Source of the DNA: Helicobacter sp. 10-6591
Lineage (GTDB): Bacteria; Campylobacterota; Campylobacteria; Campylobacterales; Helicobacteraceae
DNA length: 59,941 bases
NCBI RefSeq assembly: GCF_003288805.1
Contig: NZ_NHYK01000010.1
Coordinates: forward strand, 1-59,941
Direction: 5' to 3'
The notes beneath the pieces are model-generated. The model was not told the DNA's origin and searched no databases. It saw nothing but the letters and a program-made list of their open reading frames with translations. Shown in pieces: positions 37,420 through 47,044 of this stretch. Numbering within the stretch: position 1 is the stretch's first letter; each line of letters begins with the position of its first letter. The position numbers and the translations under genes were made by a program.

Positions 37420-39769
37420 TGCTTCTATCCATCGTATTTTCGTCTAATGCAGGGCTTTGTGAACGCAGATAGTATGTGGATTTTAATCCTAGTTTCCAAG
37501 CTAGTGTGTAGATTTCATTGAGCAATTTCCCACTTGCAATATCAAGCCGTATGAAAATATTTGTGCTTTGTCCTTGGTCTATCCATTTTTGACGTATGGC
37601 GGCAGCCCGTATGATCTGTCTCTGATCAATGTCATAGGCGCTCACATAGTAATTCCAAGTCTCAAGAGTGAGATTTGGAACGACCACAGGGATAAGCCCG
37701 CTGAGATTTTCTTCAAACCACTTGCGTTTATAGACAGGTTCGATTGTCTGTGTCGTACCTACAAGAATGCTAATTGAGCTTGTGGGAGCGATTGCCATCA
37801 GATAACCATTGCGTAAGCCTTGTGTTTTGACTTTTTCTTTCAGTGCATTCCAATCACAAGGTGCATTGAATAGATCACGATTGACAATTTTTAATGCCTC
37901 TTTATTCGCTAAATCGATTGGGAAAATGCCCTTGCTCCAATTTGAGCCTTCAAACTGCGGATATACGCCCTTTTCTTTGGCGAGATCACTGCTTGCGTTG
38001 ATAGCATTGAAGCTGATTGTTTCCATGAGTTCATCGATTCTTACCAAATGCTCTTGCGAACCCCACTGTATTTTTTCGTTTGCCAGCATTTGTGCCTCGC
38101 CCATAATGCCTAGACCTATTGCGCGATTGAGGTTGTTTGTAACCTTGACCTTGCGATTTGGATAGAAATTGAGATCAATCACATTATCTAGCATTCTTAT
38201 CGCAATGGGCAAGACACGTTGTATATCTTCTTTTGTATTGATTTTGCTGAGATTGATACTTGCCAGATTGCATACAGCAGTCTGGCCATCTTTAGCCATT
38301 CTTGAAGTTATGAAAATTTTCTTACCGCCAATAGAATCAATGCTTGTGAGCTTGTTAGCATTTTTTTGTACTCCAGAATCTGTAGAAACCACATCATATT
38401 CCTCATATTCTGCGAATGATCCATCTTCAAATTCCACTCTTATAACATAGTGGTTTGGGTTTGTATTTTGGAAAATCTCTGTACAAAGATTGGAGCTACG
38501 GATAATTCCCACATGTGCATTTGGATTAGCTCTATTTGCAGAATCTTTGAAGCACAAAAATGGCAAACCACTTTCAAAATAATTTGTCAGGATTTTTTTC
38601 CACAGATCTTTCGCGGACACTTGCTCTTTGATGATATTTGGATCTTTTTCGTAGGCTTCGTATTTTTTCTCAAATTCTTCTCCATAGCTCTCTGTCAAGT
38701 CATTGCATTGGTAAGGATCTAGAAGAGTCCAATAAGAATTTTCCTCCACTCGCTTCATAAAGAGGTCGCAAATCCAAAGTGCTGGAAAGAGATCATGTGT
38801 GCGTCTGCGCTCTTCACCAGAGTTTTTACGCAAATCAATGAAGTCGTTGATATCGTTATGCCAGATCTCTAAATAGGTGGCAATAGCACCTTTGCGTGTG
38901 CCGAGTTGATCTACAGCGATTGCTACGTCATTTGCTATTTTTAAAAATGGTACAACCCCACCGGCTGCATTTTTGTGCCCATCAATAAAGCTTCCAAGTC
39001 CTCGCACCTTGCTGAAATCCCAACCAATGCCCCCGCCATATTTACTCAGAAGCGCCATTTCTTTGTATGCATCAAAGATTCCCTCGATGTTATCAGGGGT
39101 GCTACCTATGTAGCATGAGCTAAGCTGGTGACGTGTAGTGCGTGCATTTGCTAAAGTCGGTGTGGCACAAATAACTTCAAATTTTGAGATCATGTCATAG
39201 AATTTGATAGCCCACTCGTTTGGTTCTTTTTCGTTTTGGGCTAAAAACATCGCGATTGCCATAAACATATGTTGTGGTAATTCGATTGGTTTGTTGTTTT
39301 TGTCTTTGAGTAAATATCTGTCATAAAGCGTTTTCACACCTAAATAATTAAATTGTAAATCACGCGATGCATCGATTCTGGAATCTAGTAACTCTAAATC
39401 AAATTTTTCCTTCAAACCTTTCAGTATCTTACCTTCGTTTTCACCACATTCAAAATATTCTGTAAGTTTCTTGTATCCCGTGTAGCCAGAGACTTTGTGA
39501 TATAGGTCGTATAAAAATAACCTTGCGGCAACAAAAGTCCAGTTTGGTGTATCTACATCGATTTTATCTACTGCGGTTTGGATAAGTGTTTCTTGTATTT
39601 TTTGTGTGGAGATTCCGTTTTTGAAATGGATTTTTGCATCGACTTCTAACTCACTCTGATTGACACCATCGAGATCTTTTACTGCATTTGAGGTATGTTT
39701 TTGGATTTTAGAAATATCAAGGGGTTCAATGCGTCCATTTCTTTTTCTAACAGTGATTGTGTCTAACAT
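37397..39769 (-). CDS. nrdA: Class Ia ribonucleoside-diphosphate reductase alpha subunit
   Basis: NrdA reduces ribonucleotides to deoxyribonucleotides with the NrdB radical subunit. The 790-residue protein has an N-terminal ATP-cone (TVRKRNGRIEPLDISKIQKHT). The first active cysteine is in HQLSSCYIGSTPDN, and NLCTEIF-type segments are in the core. The C-terminal redox pair is in ECYNCQ. The frame opens at a TTG (39787), but AAGGAT before ATG 39769 supports the shorter start. The nitroreductase gene just upstream is nearly contiguous. Confidence 0.95.
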   Translation of the reverse strand: MLDTITVRKRNGRIEPLDISKIQKHTSNAVKDLDGVNQSELEVDAKIHFKNGISTQKIQETLIQTAVDKIDVDTPNWTFVAARLFLYDLYHKVSGYTGYKKLTEYFECGENEGKILKGLKEKFDLELLDSRIDASRDLQFNYLGVKTLYDRYLLKDKNNKPIELPQHMFMAIAMFLAQNEKEPNEWAIKFYDMISKFEVICATPTLANARTTRHQLSSCYIGSTPDNIEGIFDAYKEMALLSKYGGGIGWDFSKVRGLGSFIDGHKNAAGGVVPFLKIANDVAIAVDQLGTRKGAIATYLEIWHNDINDFIDLRKNSGEERRRTHDLFPALWICDLFMKRVEENSYWTLLDPYQCNDLTESYGEEFEKKYEAYEKDPNIIKEQVSAKDLWKKILTNYFESGLPFLCFKDSANRANPNAHVGIIRSSNLCTEIFQNTNPNHYVIRVEFEDGSFAEYEEYDVVSTDSGVQKNANKLTSIDSIGGKKIFITSRMAKDGQTAVCNLASINLSKINTKEDIQRVLPIAIRMLDNVIDLNFYPNRKVKVTNNLNRAIGLGIMGEAQMLANEKIQWGSQEHLVRIDELMETISFNAINASSDLAKEKGVYPQFEGSNWSKGIFPIDLANKEALKIVNRDLFNAPCDWNALKEKVKTQGLRNGYLMAIAPTSSISILVGTTQTIEPVYKRKWFEENLSGLIPVVVPNLTLETWNYYVSAYDIDQRQIIRAAAIRQKWIDQGQSTNIFIRLDIASGKLLNEIYTLAWKLGLKSTYYLRSQSPALDENTMDRSIECYNCQ

Positions 39770-39783
39770 ACTTATAAATCCTT

Positions 39784-40407
39784 TCAAATAAACTTCACAA
39801 ACTCATTGAAATCAATGCGCAATCTTTCTGACTGCGGTTTTTTGCGATAGCCAAGTGTTAGAAGTAGAGTGATTTGCTCACGCTCTGTGTCTAAATTGAA
39901 GTATTTTTCAAGCGGTTTTTTTTCAAAACCCTCTATCATGCAAGAATCTATCCCAAGAAAACTAGCATAATCCATCATTGAAGTTGCCACAATATAGCTT
40001 TGTAATGCACTCCAATATCCTATCGTATAGTCATCATAACCGCGATTTTTGAGATAATTTGCGTAGAATGTGTTACGGATTTCTTGCTTTTCTGGACTTT
40101 TGAGCTTACGTGCTACAGAATTTTTCACATAGTTGCTTCCCGCAAGCAAATCTACTTTGAGTGCTTTAAACACTATGACTTCTGAACAGGTAGTTATCTG
40201 TGCTTGATCCCAACAAAGTGGCTTTATCTCTTCGCGCGTTTTCTTGTCTTTGATAACCAAAAGTCTTGTTGGTTCCAAGCCAAAAGAGCTAGGAGCTTGA
40301 TGTCCTACTTTTAGGATGTTTTGAAACTGCTCATTTGGTATAGCTTTGGTTTCATCAAAAATCTTGCATGCATGGCGCATCTCCACACCTTGTAAAAATC
40401 TATCCAT
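39784..40407 (-). CDS. NAD(P)H nitroreductase family protein (FrxA/NfsB-like)
   Basis: This 207-residue FMN-dependent oxidoreductase has the RHACKIFDE phosphate-binding start and APSSFGLEPTRLLVI (about residues 36-50). It also has a GIDSCMIEGFEKK segment and LLTLGYRKK near the C-terminus. Overall pattern is closer to H. pylori FrxA than to RdxA. Such enzymes can activate metronidazole, although the physiological substrate is unknown. AAGGAG precedes the ATG. Confidence 0.88.
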   Translation of the reverse strand: MDRFLQGVEMRHACKIFDETKAIPNEQFQNILKVGHQAPSSFGLEPTRLLVIKDKKTREEIKPLCWDQAQITTCSEVIVFKALKVDLLAGSNYVKNSVARKLKSPEKQEIRNTFYANYLKNRGYDDYTIGYWSALQSYIVATSMMDYASFLGIDSCMIEGFEKKPLEKYFNLDTEREQITLLLTLGYRKKPQSERLRIDFNEFVKFI

Positions 40408-40453
40408 TCTATTCTCCTTAAATTTTAAGATAAGCCAACTAAGTGCAAAAAGA

Positions 40454-42253
40454 CTATTTTTTTACTCTCTTGCGTTGATTTGGCTCTAAGATTTTTTTGC
40501 GGATTCTGATATTTTGGGGTGTAATCTCTAAAATTTCATCCTCCTCTATCCATTCTAATGCTCTCTCTAGGGTCAAATCCCTTGGTGGCACGAGTTTGAT
40601 TGCTTCATCTGCACCGCTAGAGCGCATATTTGTCAGATGCTTTGCTTTGATGGGATTGACATCTAGGTCATTATCCCTGCTATGCTCACCGATGACCATT
40701 CCTACATAGACTTTTGTTTGCGGTGTGATAAAGAGTGTGCCTCTCTCTTGGATATTAAAAAGTGAGAATCCTGTGGCTTCACCAGATTCCATGCTGATAA
40801 GAGCGCCGTTTTTGCGCGATTCCACATTTCCGCTAAAGGCTCGAAACTCCAAAAAGCTATGATTCATAATGCCTTCGCCCTTGGTATCGGTCAAAAACTC
40901 ACTACGATACCCAATAAGCCCGCGCGCTGGTATTTCAAACTCTAAACGCGTGTAGCCTTCACCCATTGGATTCATTGCCTTCATCTCTGCTTTTCTTTTG
41001 CCCAATCTTTCGATGATTGCCCCGCTAAAATCCTGCGGTGTATCGATGACTAAATGCTCAAAAGGCTCGCATTTGATTCCTTCAATCTCTTTGATGATGA
41101 CTTCAGGACGCGAGATGCTAAATTCAAAGCCCTCTCTGCGTAGGTTTTCAGCCAAAATAGTTATTTGCAGCTCACCCCTACCACTCACTCGGAATTTGCC
41201 CTCACCCATCTCCTCGCAACGCATCGCGATGTTTGTTTGCATTTCTTTTAGCAATCTGTCTTTGAGTTTATTAGCTGTTACATGTTTTCCTTCTAAGCCT
41301 GCTAGAGGGCTATCATTGACAGAGAAGTACACACTCATGGTAGGTTCTTCTAGGTGCATGGGATCAAGCGGCATAGGATTGACTGGATCGACAATAGAAT
41401 CTCCCACATCAATAGCATTAAATCCTGCAATTGCTACAATATCTCCTGCTTGTGCCTCTTGGATTTCAGTTCTTGCAAGCCCAAGAAAGCCTATAAGTTT
41501 GGTTATGCGACCTGTTTCCTTCTCACCATCACCTTTTGCGAGCATCACATTGGCACCTTTTTTGATGACACCATTAAACACCCTTGCAATACCGATTTTT
41601 CCTACATAATTATCATAATCTAGCGTGAAGATCTGCATTTGTAATGCATTGTCTTTATTACCGCTAGGAGATGGAACATATTCTAGGATGGCTTCAAAAA
41701 GCGGTTCGAGATTTTTCTTTTCATCATTGAGATTTTTGATTGCGTATCCATCGCGTGCAGCTGCATAGATCACTGGAAAGTCGAGCTGGAAATCATTAGC
41801 ATCCATAGCGACAAATAAATCAAATACTTCATCAACTACCCTATCAGGCTCAGCAGCAGGTTTGTCGATTTTATTTACAACCACAATAGGGCGGATTCCA
41901 AAGCTCAGTGCTTTTTTGACAACGAATTTTGTCTGTGGCATCACTCCTTCTTGTGCATCGACAAGCAATAGCACGCCATCTACCATCTTAAGCACGCGCT
42001 CTACTTCTCCGCCAAAGTCTGCATGTCCGGGTGTATCAATGATATTGATTTTTGTGTCTTTGTAGTTGATTGCTGTATTTTTAGAAAGGATAGTAATGCC
42101 TCTTTCGCGCTCTAAATCATTAGAATCCATCACGCGGTCTTCTATTTGATCGCGTTCAGAAAAGATTCCAGATTGGCGTAAGAGTCCATCGACAAGAGTT
42201 GTTTTGCCATGATCAACATGTGCGATAACTGCTATATTTCGTATGTTTTGCAT
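40454..42253 (-). CDS. typA: Ribosome-associated translational GTPase TypA/BipA
   Basis: This 599-residue GTPase of the EF-G/LepA group binds the 70S ribosome and assists 50S assembly under stress. The G motifs are AHVDHGKTT (G1, residues 10-18), RGITI (G2), [12 protein letters not shown] (G3), NKID (G4) and AARDGYA (G5). TypA-specific C-terminal blocks such as [15 protein letters not shown] and DLDVN are present, ending in a lysine-rich tail. It is separated from the next cluster by a 167-base divergent gap. Confidence 0.96.
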   Translation of the reverse strand: MQNIRNIAVIAHVDHGKTTLVDGLLRQSGIFSERDQIEDRVMDSNDLERERGITILSKNTAINYKDTKINIIDTPGHADFGGEVERVLKMVDGVLLLVDAQEGVMPQTKFVVKKALSFGIRPIVVVNKIDKPAAEPDRVVDEVFDLFVAMDANDFQLDFPVIYAAARDGYAIKNLNDEKKNLEPLFEAILEYVPSPSGNKDNALQMQIFTLDYDNYVGKIGIARVFNGVIKKGANVMLAKGDGEKETGRITKLIGFLGLARTEIQEAQAGDIVAIAGFNAIDVGDSIVDPVNPMPLDPMHLEEPTMSVYFSVNDSPLAGLEGKHVTANKLKDRLLKEMQTNIAMRCEEMGEGKFRVSGRGELQITILAENLRREGFEFSISRPEVIIKEIEGIKCEPFEHLVIDTPQDFSGAIIERLGKRKAEMKAMNPMGEGYTRLEFEIPARGLIGYRSEFLTDTKGEGIMNHSFLEFRAFSGNVESRKNGALISMESGEATGFSLFNIQERGTLFITPQTKVYVGMVIGEHSRDNDLDVNPIKAKHLTNMRSSGADEAIKLVPPRDLTLERALEWIEEDEILEITPQNIRIRKKILEPNQRKRVKK

Positions 42254-42420
42254 GAGCTCTCTTTCATGTGGTTTGGATAAGTTGGATTACAAGGAGGCAA
42301 TTATAATTGATAGATGCTTAAGTTTTTTGGAATAAAACAGAAAGACATATTGTCTCAAAGAAAGTCAGGAGATTCGCGTCAAAAATAAAGCAAGCCTTTG
42401 TTTGAGTATAAAATTGGGAT

Positions 42421-42888
42421 GTGTTAAAAATTACTAAAGCTTTGTTAGAATTCAGACCTCCCAAAGCCAATGTAAATGTTAGGTATCAATTCATGAGATC
42501 AAAATCCTTTGCACCCCCAAGTATCCCGCTTCAAGAAGTTGCCCAAGTTGCAGATTTTTTTATAATAGTCCATCATATTCCTGGGCGAATAAGAATACGT
42601 GCAAATCTTAAAAATCTTTTGCTTGCTAAAAAATGGGCACAAACAACAGAACTGAGAGAATTTTTGCAACTTAAGGATTTTGATTCTGGAGATTCTAGCG
42701 ATACACATACTCTTATCATTTCGCTTTTAGAGCGAATAAAAGCTGTGCAAAGCATTAAGGTCAATATGCTTATTGGCAGTGCAACTATCTGCTATGATAA
42801 AAACTTGTTTGCTCCATATTTATGGGAATCTTGGATCAAAAAAGAGCGCTTAGATGAGATTACAGCAAAACTCAATGATTTTGTATGA
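42421..42888 (+). CDS. HMA_2-like protein at the head of a ferrosome-like cluster
   Basis: This 155-residue cytoplasmic protein has a heavy-metal-associated-like domain. Its core FIIVHHIPGRIRIRANL (about residues 47-63) shares the His-x-Ile-Pro-x-Arg-x-Arg pattern with the N-terminus of the P-type ATPase encoded downstream. The Cys-x-x-Cys metal site of ordinary HMA domains is absent. The frame opens at GTG 42421, but a TATAAA lies only 11 bases before that. ATG 42493, giving 131 residues, may be the real start. All genes to 47312 run the same way with small gaps, so one operon is likely. Confidence 0.7.
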   Translation: MLKITKALLEFRPPKANVNVRYQFMRSKSFAPPSIPLQEVAQVADFFIIVHHIPGRIRIRANLKNLLLAKKWAQTTELREFLQLKDFDSGDSSDTHTLIISLLERIKAVQSIKVNMLIGSATICYDKNLFAPYLWESWIKKERLDEITAKLNDFV

Positions 42889-42894
42889 GGTTTT

Positions 42895-43644
42895 ATGATG
42901 CTAAAACTTCAAATGCATGAGCGCCAAAAAAGTTTAGAGTTTTATAAGAGTTTGCAAGCAATTGAGTTGGCAGAAAATAACGCTTGCACGCGACAAATAC
43001 AGGAGTTTAAGGGTTGTATAAATCAGATTCTTGCAAGAGAAATTGGGCTACAAGAGGAAGTGCAAAGTTATACAGAGCAAACTACAGAAACAATGCAAGG
43101 TATTGTATTGCCAAACCCTTTGCCTGATGATTTGATTCTTGCCTTGCAAACATGTATCAATGATGCGAATCAGGGTTCTTTACCACAATTGTGTTTGGTA
43201 GCACTTGGAATCGAAAGTAGTCATGTGAAAAATTGCGATTTTTTATTAAAAAAGACAGAGGATTCTCTCACAAAAGATTTTTTATACCGCTTGCAGGCTT
43301 TGAGTTTCAATCATCATATATTGGTTCTAAAAGATATTTTAACTAAGCTTAATGTGGGATATACACAACAATCCGCACTAAGTGGTTTTATGGAGAGTAT
43401 TTTACAAAATAAGAAAATCCAAGATTATGCTGGGTTTTTGCCATTTTGTATGCAAATTTTTACAAAAGAAATTACGCAATTTAGTTCGCAAACAAAACAG
43501 ATACTTACAAAATTACAAAACAATAAACTTAGTCATGATGAGCTCGTGAGTTTTTTGGAAAAACTCAACTTTCCACTTGTGGGTGGTGGAATCTTGGGAA
43601 GTTTTTGTGTTATGATTTTGGCGGATTTTATGAGTAAAAGATAA
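42895..43644 (+). CDS. Ferritin-like (DUF2202-type) helical protein
   Basis: This 249-residue helical protein has a centre, LVALGIESSHVKNCDFLLKK followed by DFLYRLQALSFNHHILVLKDIL (about residues 102-142), that follows the DUF2202 pattern of ferritin-like four-helix bundles (family motif 'E..D...L...', then 'GS.NHLRAF'). Some usual metal-binding Glu/His residues appear replaced. The C-terminus has a hydrophobic segment (GGGILGSFCVMILADFM) that could anchor it to a membrane. It is the second gene of the cluster. An iron-handling role is inferred from fold and neighbours. Family assignment by eye is moderate. Confidence 0.5.
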   Translation: MMLKLQMHERQKSLEFYKSLQAIELAENNACTRQIQEFKGCINQILAREIGLQEEVQSYTEQTTETMQGIVLPNPLPDDLILALQTCINDANQGSLPQLCLVALGIESSHVKNCDFLLKKTEDSLTKDFLYRLQALSFNHHILVLKDILTKLNVGYTQQSALSGFMESILQNKKIQDYAGFLPFCMQIFTKEITQFSSQTKQILTKLQNNKLSHDELVSFLEKLNFPLVGGGILGSFCVMILADFMSKR

Positions 43645-43661
43645 TTTAGAGGAGTTAGTGT

Positions 43662-44036
43662 ATGCCATTACCATTTTTAGCAGGTCTTATCTTGGGTGGA
43701 GGAGCGATTCTAGCTTATAACAATAGAAGGGAAATAGCCAAAACCTTGCAAGGTGTAAGTAAAGATTTCAATCAAAAGACTCGAGTTTTTAAAGACGGTC
43801 TTTCGCAAAATGCAAGAAAATTCAAAGATGGAGTCGTCCAAGATTTAGAGATTAGCACCGAAGCATTCAAAGAAGCTGCACAAAAGATAAAATCGCGTAG
43901 AGGAAGAAAACCAAGAAATCAAATTATTCAAGAAAATGTTTCTGTTGCTAAAAAACCACGAAAACCTAGAGCTTCAAAAATATCACAAACACAAACTCTA
44001 GATACTTTCGTAGAAACTCCAAAGCAAGATTTATAA
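43662..44036 (+). CDS. YtxH-like small membrane protein with basic tail
   Basis: This 124-residue protein begins with a glycine-rich membrane segment (LPFLAGLILGGGAILAYN). An amphipathic helical stretch follows with repeats of 'FKDG' (RVFKDGLSQNARKFKDGVVQD). The tail is basic and low in complexity (KSRRGRKPRNQ, KKPRKPRAS). The architecture is like YtxH proteins. AGAGGAG precedes the ATG. The role is unknown; proteins of this shape are common in the ferrosome-like clusters. Confidence 0.6.
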   Translation: MPLPFLAGLILGGGAILAYNNRREIAKTLQGVSKDFNQKTRVFKDGLSQNARKFKDGVVQDLEISTEAFKEAAQKIKSRRGRKPRNQIIQENVSVAKKPRKPRASKISQTQTLDTFVETPKQDL

Positions 44037-44045
44037 GGTTTTATT

Positions 44046-44390
44046 ATGTTGTTAGATACTGGCGCACCTCGTTCGGTTTTGGCGCATGCAGTGAGTGGAG
44101 GTGTAGCAGGGCTTATACTCGGTGGAGTTGTGGGCTATGGAAAATATAAAAGTGGCAAGATTTTACAACAAGATGCTTTAAAGCATGCAATAAAAGCAGG
44201 GCTTGAAGGTGCGCTTGTTAGTGCTTGTGCTATAGGCGCGGCAAATTCTCTAGGTTCTAATAAGCAAGTTACTTCCAACCTTTTAGAATCTGGGGCGTAT
44301 TTGGCTTTAGGATTAGCTGGCACTTATGCTATACAAAATTTGGGGTTTCTTACGCCACAAAAGACACTATCAGAGAAAATTAAAGGATAG
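44046..44390 (+). CDS. MamC-like glycine-zipper membrane protein
   Basis: This 114-residue protein has two hydrophobic segments with small-residue spacing (VSGGVAGLILGGVVGYG; LEGALVSACAIGAANSLG) and a third near the C-terminus (YLALGLAGTYAIQNLG). The size and two-helix layout resemble magnetosome protein MamC, which sits in organelle membranes and contacts mineral. Similarity is of pattern, so the label is tentative. AAGG stands before the ATG. It fits a membrane-compartment system. Confidence 0.55.
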   Translation: MLLDTGAPRSVLAHAVSGGVAGLILGGVVGYGKYKSGKILQQDALKHAIKAGLEGALVSACAIGAANSLGSNKQVTSNLLESGAYLALGLAGTYAIQNLGFLTPQKTLSEKIKG

Positions 44391-44747
44391 ATGATGATTT
44401 CAGATACGAATTTACAGAATTTGGATTCTATACAGGATAACCCTTATATACAGCAAGAGAAGGCTAATATAGGGCAGGCTAGAGAAGAACAAGCAAATCA
44501 GCAAGACAAACAATCTAAAAATCCAAAAGATGTATTGAGCTCATTTTTTAATAGCGGCAATACCCAACAAGATTTTCTTAAAGGCGCGCTTATTGGTGCT
44601 GTAGCTACTTTTGTACTTACAAACGAAGATGTCCAAAGAGCTATTTTTAAGGGCTTTGCTAAATTTACTTCTTTATTGGAAATGGGATTAGAAGAGCTCA
44701 AAGAACGATATGAGGATGCGAAAGCGGAAGTTGATTCCCAACAATAG
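44391..44747 (+). CDS. Small single-helix membrane protein of the ferrosome-like cluster
   Basis: This 118-residue protein has a Gln/Asn-rich N-terminal third (QDNPYIQQEKANIGQAREEQ), a membrane segment (FLKGALIGAVATFVLTN, about residues 61-77), and an acidic helical tail (EELKERYEDAKAEVD). The 'LKGALIGA...TNEDVQ' core recurs in small proteins next to unusual P1B-type ATPases. Two start codons in a row follow directly on the previous stop. Function is unknown. Confidence 0.55.
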   Translation: MMISDTNLQNLDSIQDNPYIQQEKANIGQAREEQANQQDKQSKNPKDVLSSFFNSGNTQQDFLKGALIGAVATFVLTNEDVQRAIFKGFAKFTSLLEMGLEELKERYEDAKAEVDSQQ

Positions 44748-44780
44748 GTATTGCTATTCCAGTTAAAGTAAATCAGTTAG

Positions 44781-46910
44781 ATGTCTGAGCGAAATTTAGA
44801 ACTACGTCTTCTTCATTCTATTCCAAATCGTGCCCGTTTCTCGTATAGGTTTCCCAAGGGGAATTTTATACAGCCTATTTTATTAAGAATAGAATTAGAA
44901 AAGCTTCCATATATCCAAAGCGTGCGTGTCAATGAGATTTTGCGCAATATCATCATCCACTACACAGGTGATGAGCAAACACTCATAATAATTCAAAAGC
45001 AAATTCTAGAGATTTTGTACAAATTGCTTCTTGTTGCTAACAAGCAACATTCAGATCAAAGTTATATCGCATTAAGAAAAGAGATTCCAAGCAGCATTGA
45101 AGTTGTGCGTTCGTTGACAGCACTTCTTCTGGAGCCATTTTTGCCTACAAATACACTCAAATCTGTCTTTTCTATTATTGCTTCTACACCAATTTTGGCA
45201 AGCGGGATAAAAGAAGTTATTAATGAAGGTGCTACTTCCCGTGTGCTTGAAGCCATAGCCATAGCTATTTCGCTGTATAGACAAGATTATCGCACGGCAA
45301 ATTCTACGAATTTCATGCTTACTTTGGGCGAATATATAGAAGAGATGACAATGTATAAGAGCGATGATTTGCTTAAAGAGCTTAGTAAGCCACAAGATTC
45401 TGATGCTTGGGTTGAAAGAGAAGTCAATGGCAAATCAGAGCTTATCTTAATTCCAAGTCAGGATATAAAGATTGGGGATATTGTTGTGGTTGGTGCTGGA
45501 GATAGCATCTCAATTGATGGGCATATTATCTCTGGGGAAGCTTTGGTTAATCAAATCTCTATGACTGGCGAAGCTACACCTGTGAGACGAGCAAGAGGTG
45601 ATAGAGTGCTTTCTGGCACTATTGTCCAAGAAGGTAGGATAAAGATTTGGGCAGAGGGCGTTGGCGATGAGACGGCTACAGCCCGTATAAAAAACTATAT
45701 CCAAGAAACACTGGTACAAAAATCATCCATACAGCTTACTGCTTCAAAAATGGCTGATAATCTTGTTCCTGTTACCTTAGGTCTTGCAATCATTTCTTAT
45801 CTTTTTAATCGAGATTTAATTCGCGTAGCCTCAGTTTTACAGGCTGATTATTCCTGCGCTTTAAAGCTTGCTACACCCGTGGCATTCAAAGCTGCTATTT
45901 CAAGTGCAGGAAAAAATGGCATTATCATAAAAGGTGCGAAAAGTCTGGAATCTCTTAATGATGTGGAAGTTTTTGTATTTGATAAAACAGGCACGCTTAC
46001 TCAAGGTGATTTAGAGGTGATTGGAGTACATTCTTTTGATAGCTCTTGGCAAGAAGAGGATATTTTGAATCTTTCTGCAAGTATAGAGGAGCATTATTTT
46101 CATCCAGTAGCAGAAGCGGTAGTAAGGGCTGCAAAGCAAAAGGACTTTATCCATATTCACCACGATGAAGTGACATTCATCGTAGCGCATGGTGTGAAAA
46201 GCTATATTGATGGAAAAGAGGTGCTTATAGGCAATCGCCATTTTTTGGAGGATGATGAGGGTATTGATATGAGCGGGCATGATAGCCAGATTCAATCCCT
46301 CTTAGATTCTGGACATACTCCGCTTTTTATCGGATATGACAATAGATTATTAGGTCTTATTTTGCTTAAAGATACTGTGCGAGCAAATGCAAAGCTAGCA
46401 ATTGATCGTTTACGTAGAAGCGGTGTGAAAGAAATCATTATGCTTACAGGCGATGAGGATTCTAAAGCTCGAGAGATTGCACAAGAGCTTGGCATTGATA
46501 GATATTTCGCAAAGCTTTTGCCCACCCAAAAAGCTGAGATTTTAGAATCGATTATGAAAGAAGGCAAAAAAGTTGCTTTTGTGGGTGATGGTATCAATGA
46601 TGCACCCGCACTTATTAAGGCAGATAGTGGTATAGGCATGCATAGGGGGGCAGATATTGCGAAAGCGAGCGCTGATATTGTGCTTTTACGCGATGATATA
46701 GAATCTGTGGCGGAAGCTAGAGAATTTGCTATGCAATGCTTATCGAAGGTGCGCAAAAACTTCAAGATAACTGTTGTTGTTAATAGCGCGATTCTAGCTC
46801 TTGCAACTTTTGGCAAGCTTTCGCCAATCCAAACAGCCTTTTTGCATAATGGCACAACGATTGTGCTTTTGTTCAATGCCTTGCAAGCTATTAATCTCAA
46901 GAAAAATTGA
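44781..46910 (+). CDS. Heavy-metal P1B-type ATPase with SCA membrane motif (FezB-like)
   Basis: This 709-residue P-type ATPase has the actuator motif TGEA (262-265), the phosphorylated Asp in DKTGT (D401), MLTGDEDS and the GDGINDAP hinge (602-609). The membrane metal site reads Ser-Cys-Ala (S358-C359-A360 in DYSCALKLATP) and not CPC, CPH or SPC. The N-terminus (residues 6-24) has HSIPNRARFSYRF, a basic HMA-like segment without CxxC. Both traits suit the P1B-6 group, which includes the ferrosome ATPase FezB; iron is the likely cargo, by analogy. It is the largest gene of the cluster. Confidence 0.85.
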   Translation: MSERNLELRLLHSIPNRARFSYRFPKGNFIQPILLRIELEKLPYIQSVRVNEILRNIIIHYTGDEQTLIIIQKQILEILYKLLLVANKQHSDQSYIALRKEIPSSIEVVRSLTALLLEPFLPTNTLKSVFSIIASTPILASGIKEVINEGATSRVLEAIAIAISLYRQDYRTANSTNFMLTLGEYIEEMTMYKSDDLLKELSKPQDSDAWVEREVNGKSELILIPSQDIKIGDIVVVGAGDSISIDGHIISGEALVNQISMTGEATPVRRARGDRVLSGTIVQEGRIKIWAEGVGDETATARIKNYIQETLVQKSSIQLTASKMADNLVPVTLGLAIISYLFNRDLIRVASVLQADYSCALKLATPVAFKAAISSAGKNGIIIKGAKSLESLNDVEVFVFDKTGTLTQGDLEVIGVHSFDSSWQEEDILNLSASIEEHYFHPVAEAVVRAAKQKDFIHIHHDEVTFIVAHGVKSYIDGKEVLIGNRHFLEDDEGIDMSGHDSQIQSLLDSGHTPLFIGYDNRLLGLILLKDTVRANAKLAIDRLRRSGVKEIIMLTGDEDSKAREIAQELGIDRYFAKLLPTQKAEILESIMKEGKKVAFVGDGINDAPALIKADSGIGMHRGADIAKASADIVLLRDDIESVAEAREFAMQCLSKVRKNFKITVVVNSAILALATFGKLSPIQTAFLHNGTTIVLLFNALQAINLKKN

Positions 46911-47044
46911 TGTCATTACTCTTGCGACTTGCTTTTGTTGGTTGTGTCTATATTGTATATAGAAGTGTTTCTAAAAGTCGTAAGGTTTTTGCTAAGCAAT
47001 TAAGACGCAACTATAAATCACCCAAAAGGAGAAGACATGCCTAG
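46910..47044 (+). CDS. 44-residue hydrophobic/basic small protein
   Basis: The ATG overlaps the ATPase stop (TGATG) and the frame ends at TAG 47042-47044, overlapping the start of the next gene. The peptide has a membrane-spanning N-terminal half (LLLRLAFVGCVYIVYRSV) and a strongly basic tail (KSRKVFAKQLRRNYKSPKRRR). Overlap on both sides and this composition argue for a translated gene. Homology is unknown. A regulatory subunit of the ATPase is one possibility. Confidence 0.45.
   Translation: MSLLLRLAFVGCVYIVYRSVSKSRKVFAKQLRRNYKSPKRRRHA

Noticed and set aside
40998..41609. 203-codon plus-strand frame opposite typA
   Set aside because: Shadow of typA: Ser/Pro-rich composition and a complete conserved gene on the other strand.
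46292..46900. 202-codon minus-strand frame opposite the P-type ATPase
   Set aside because: Shadow of the conserved ATPase C-terminal domains.
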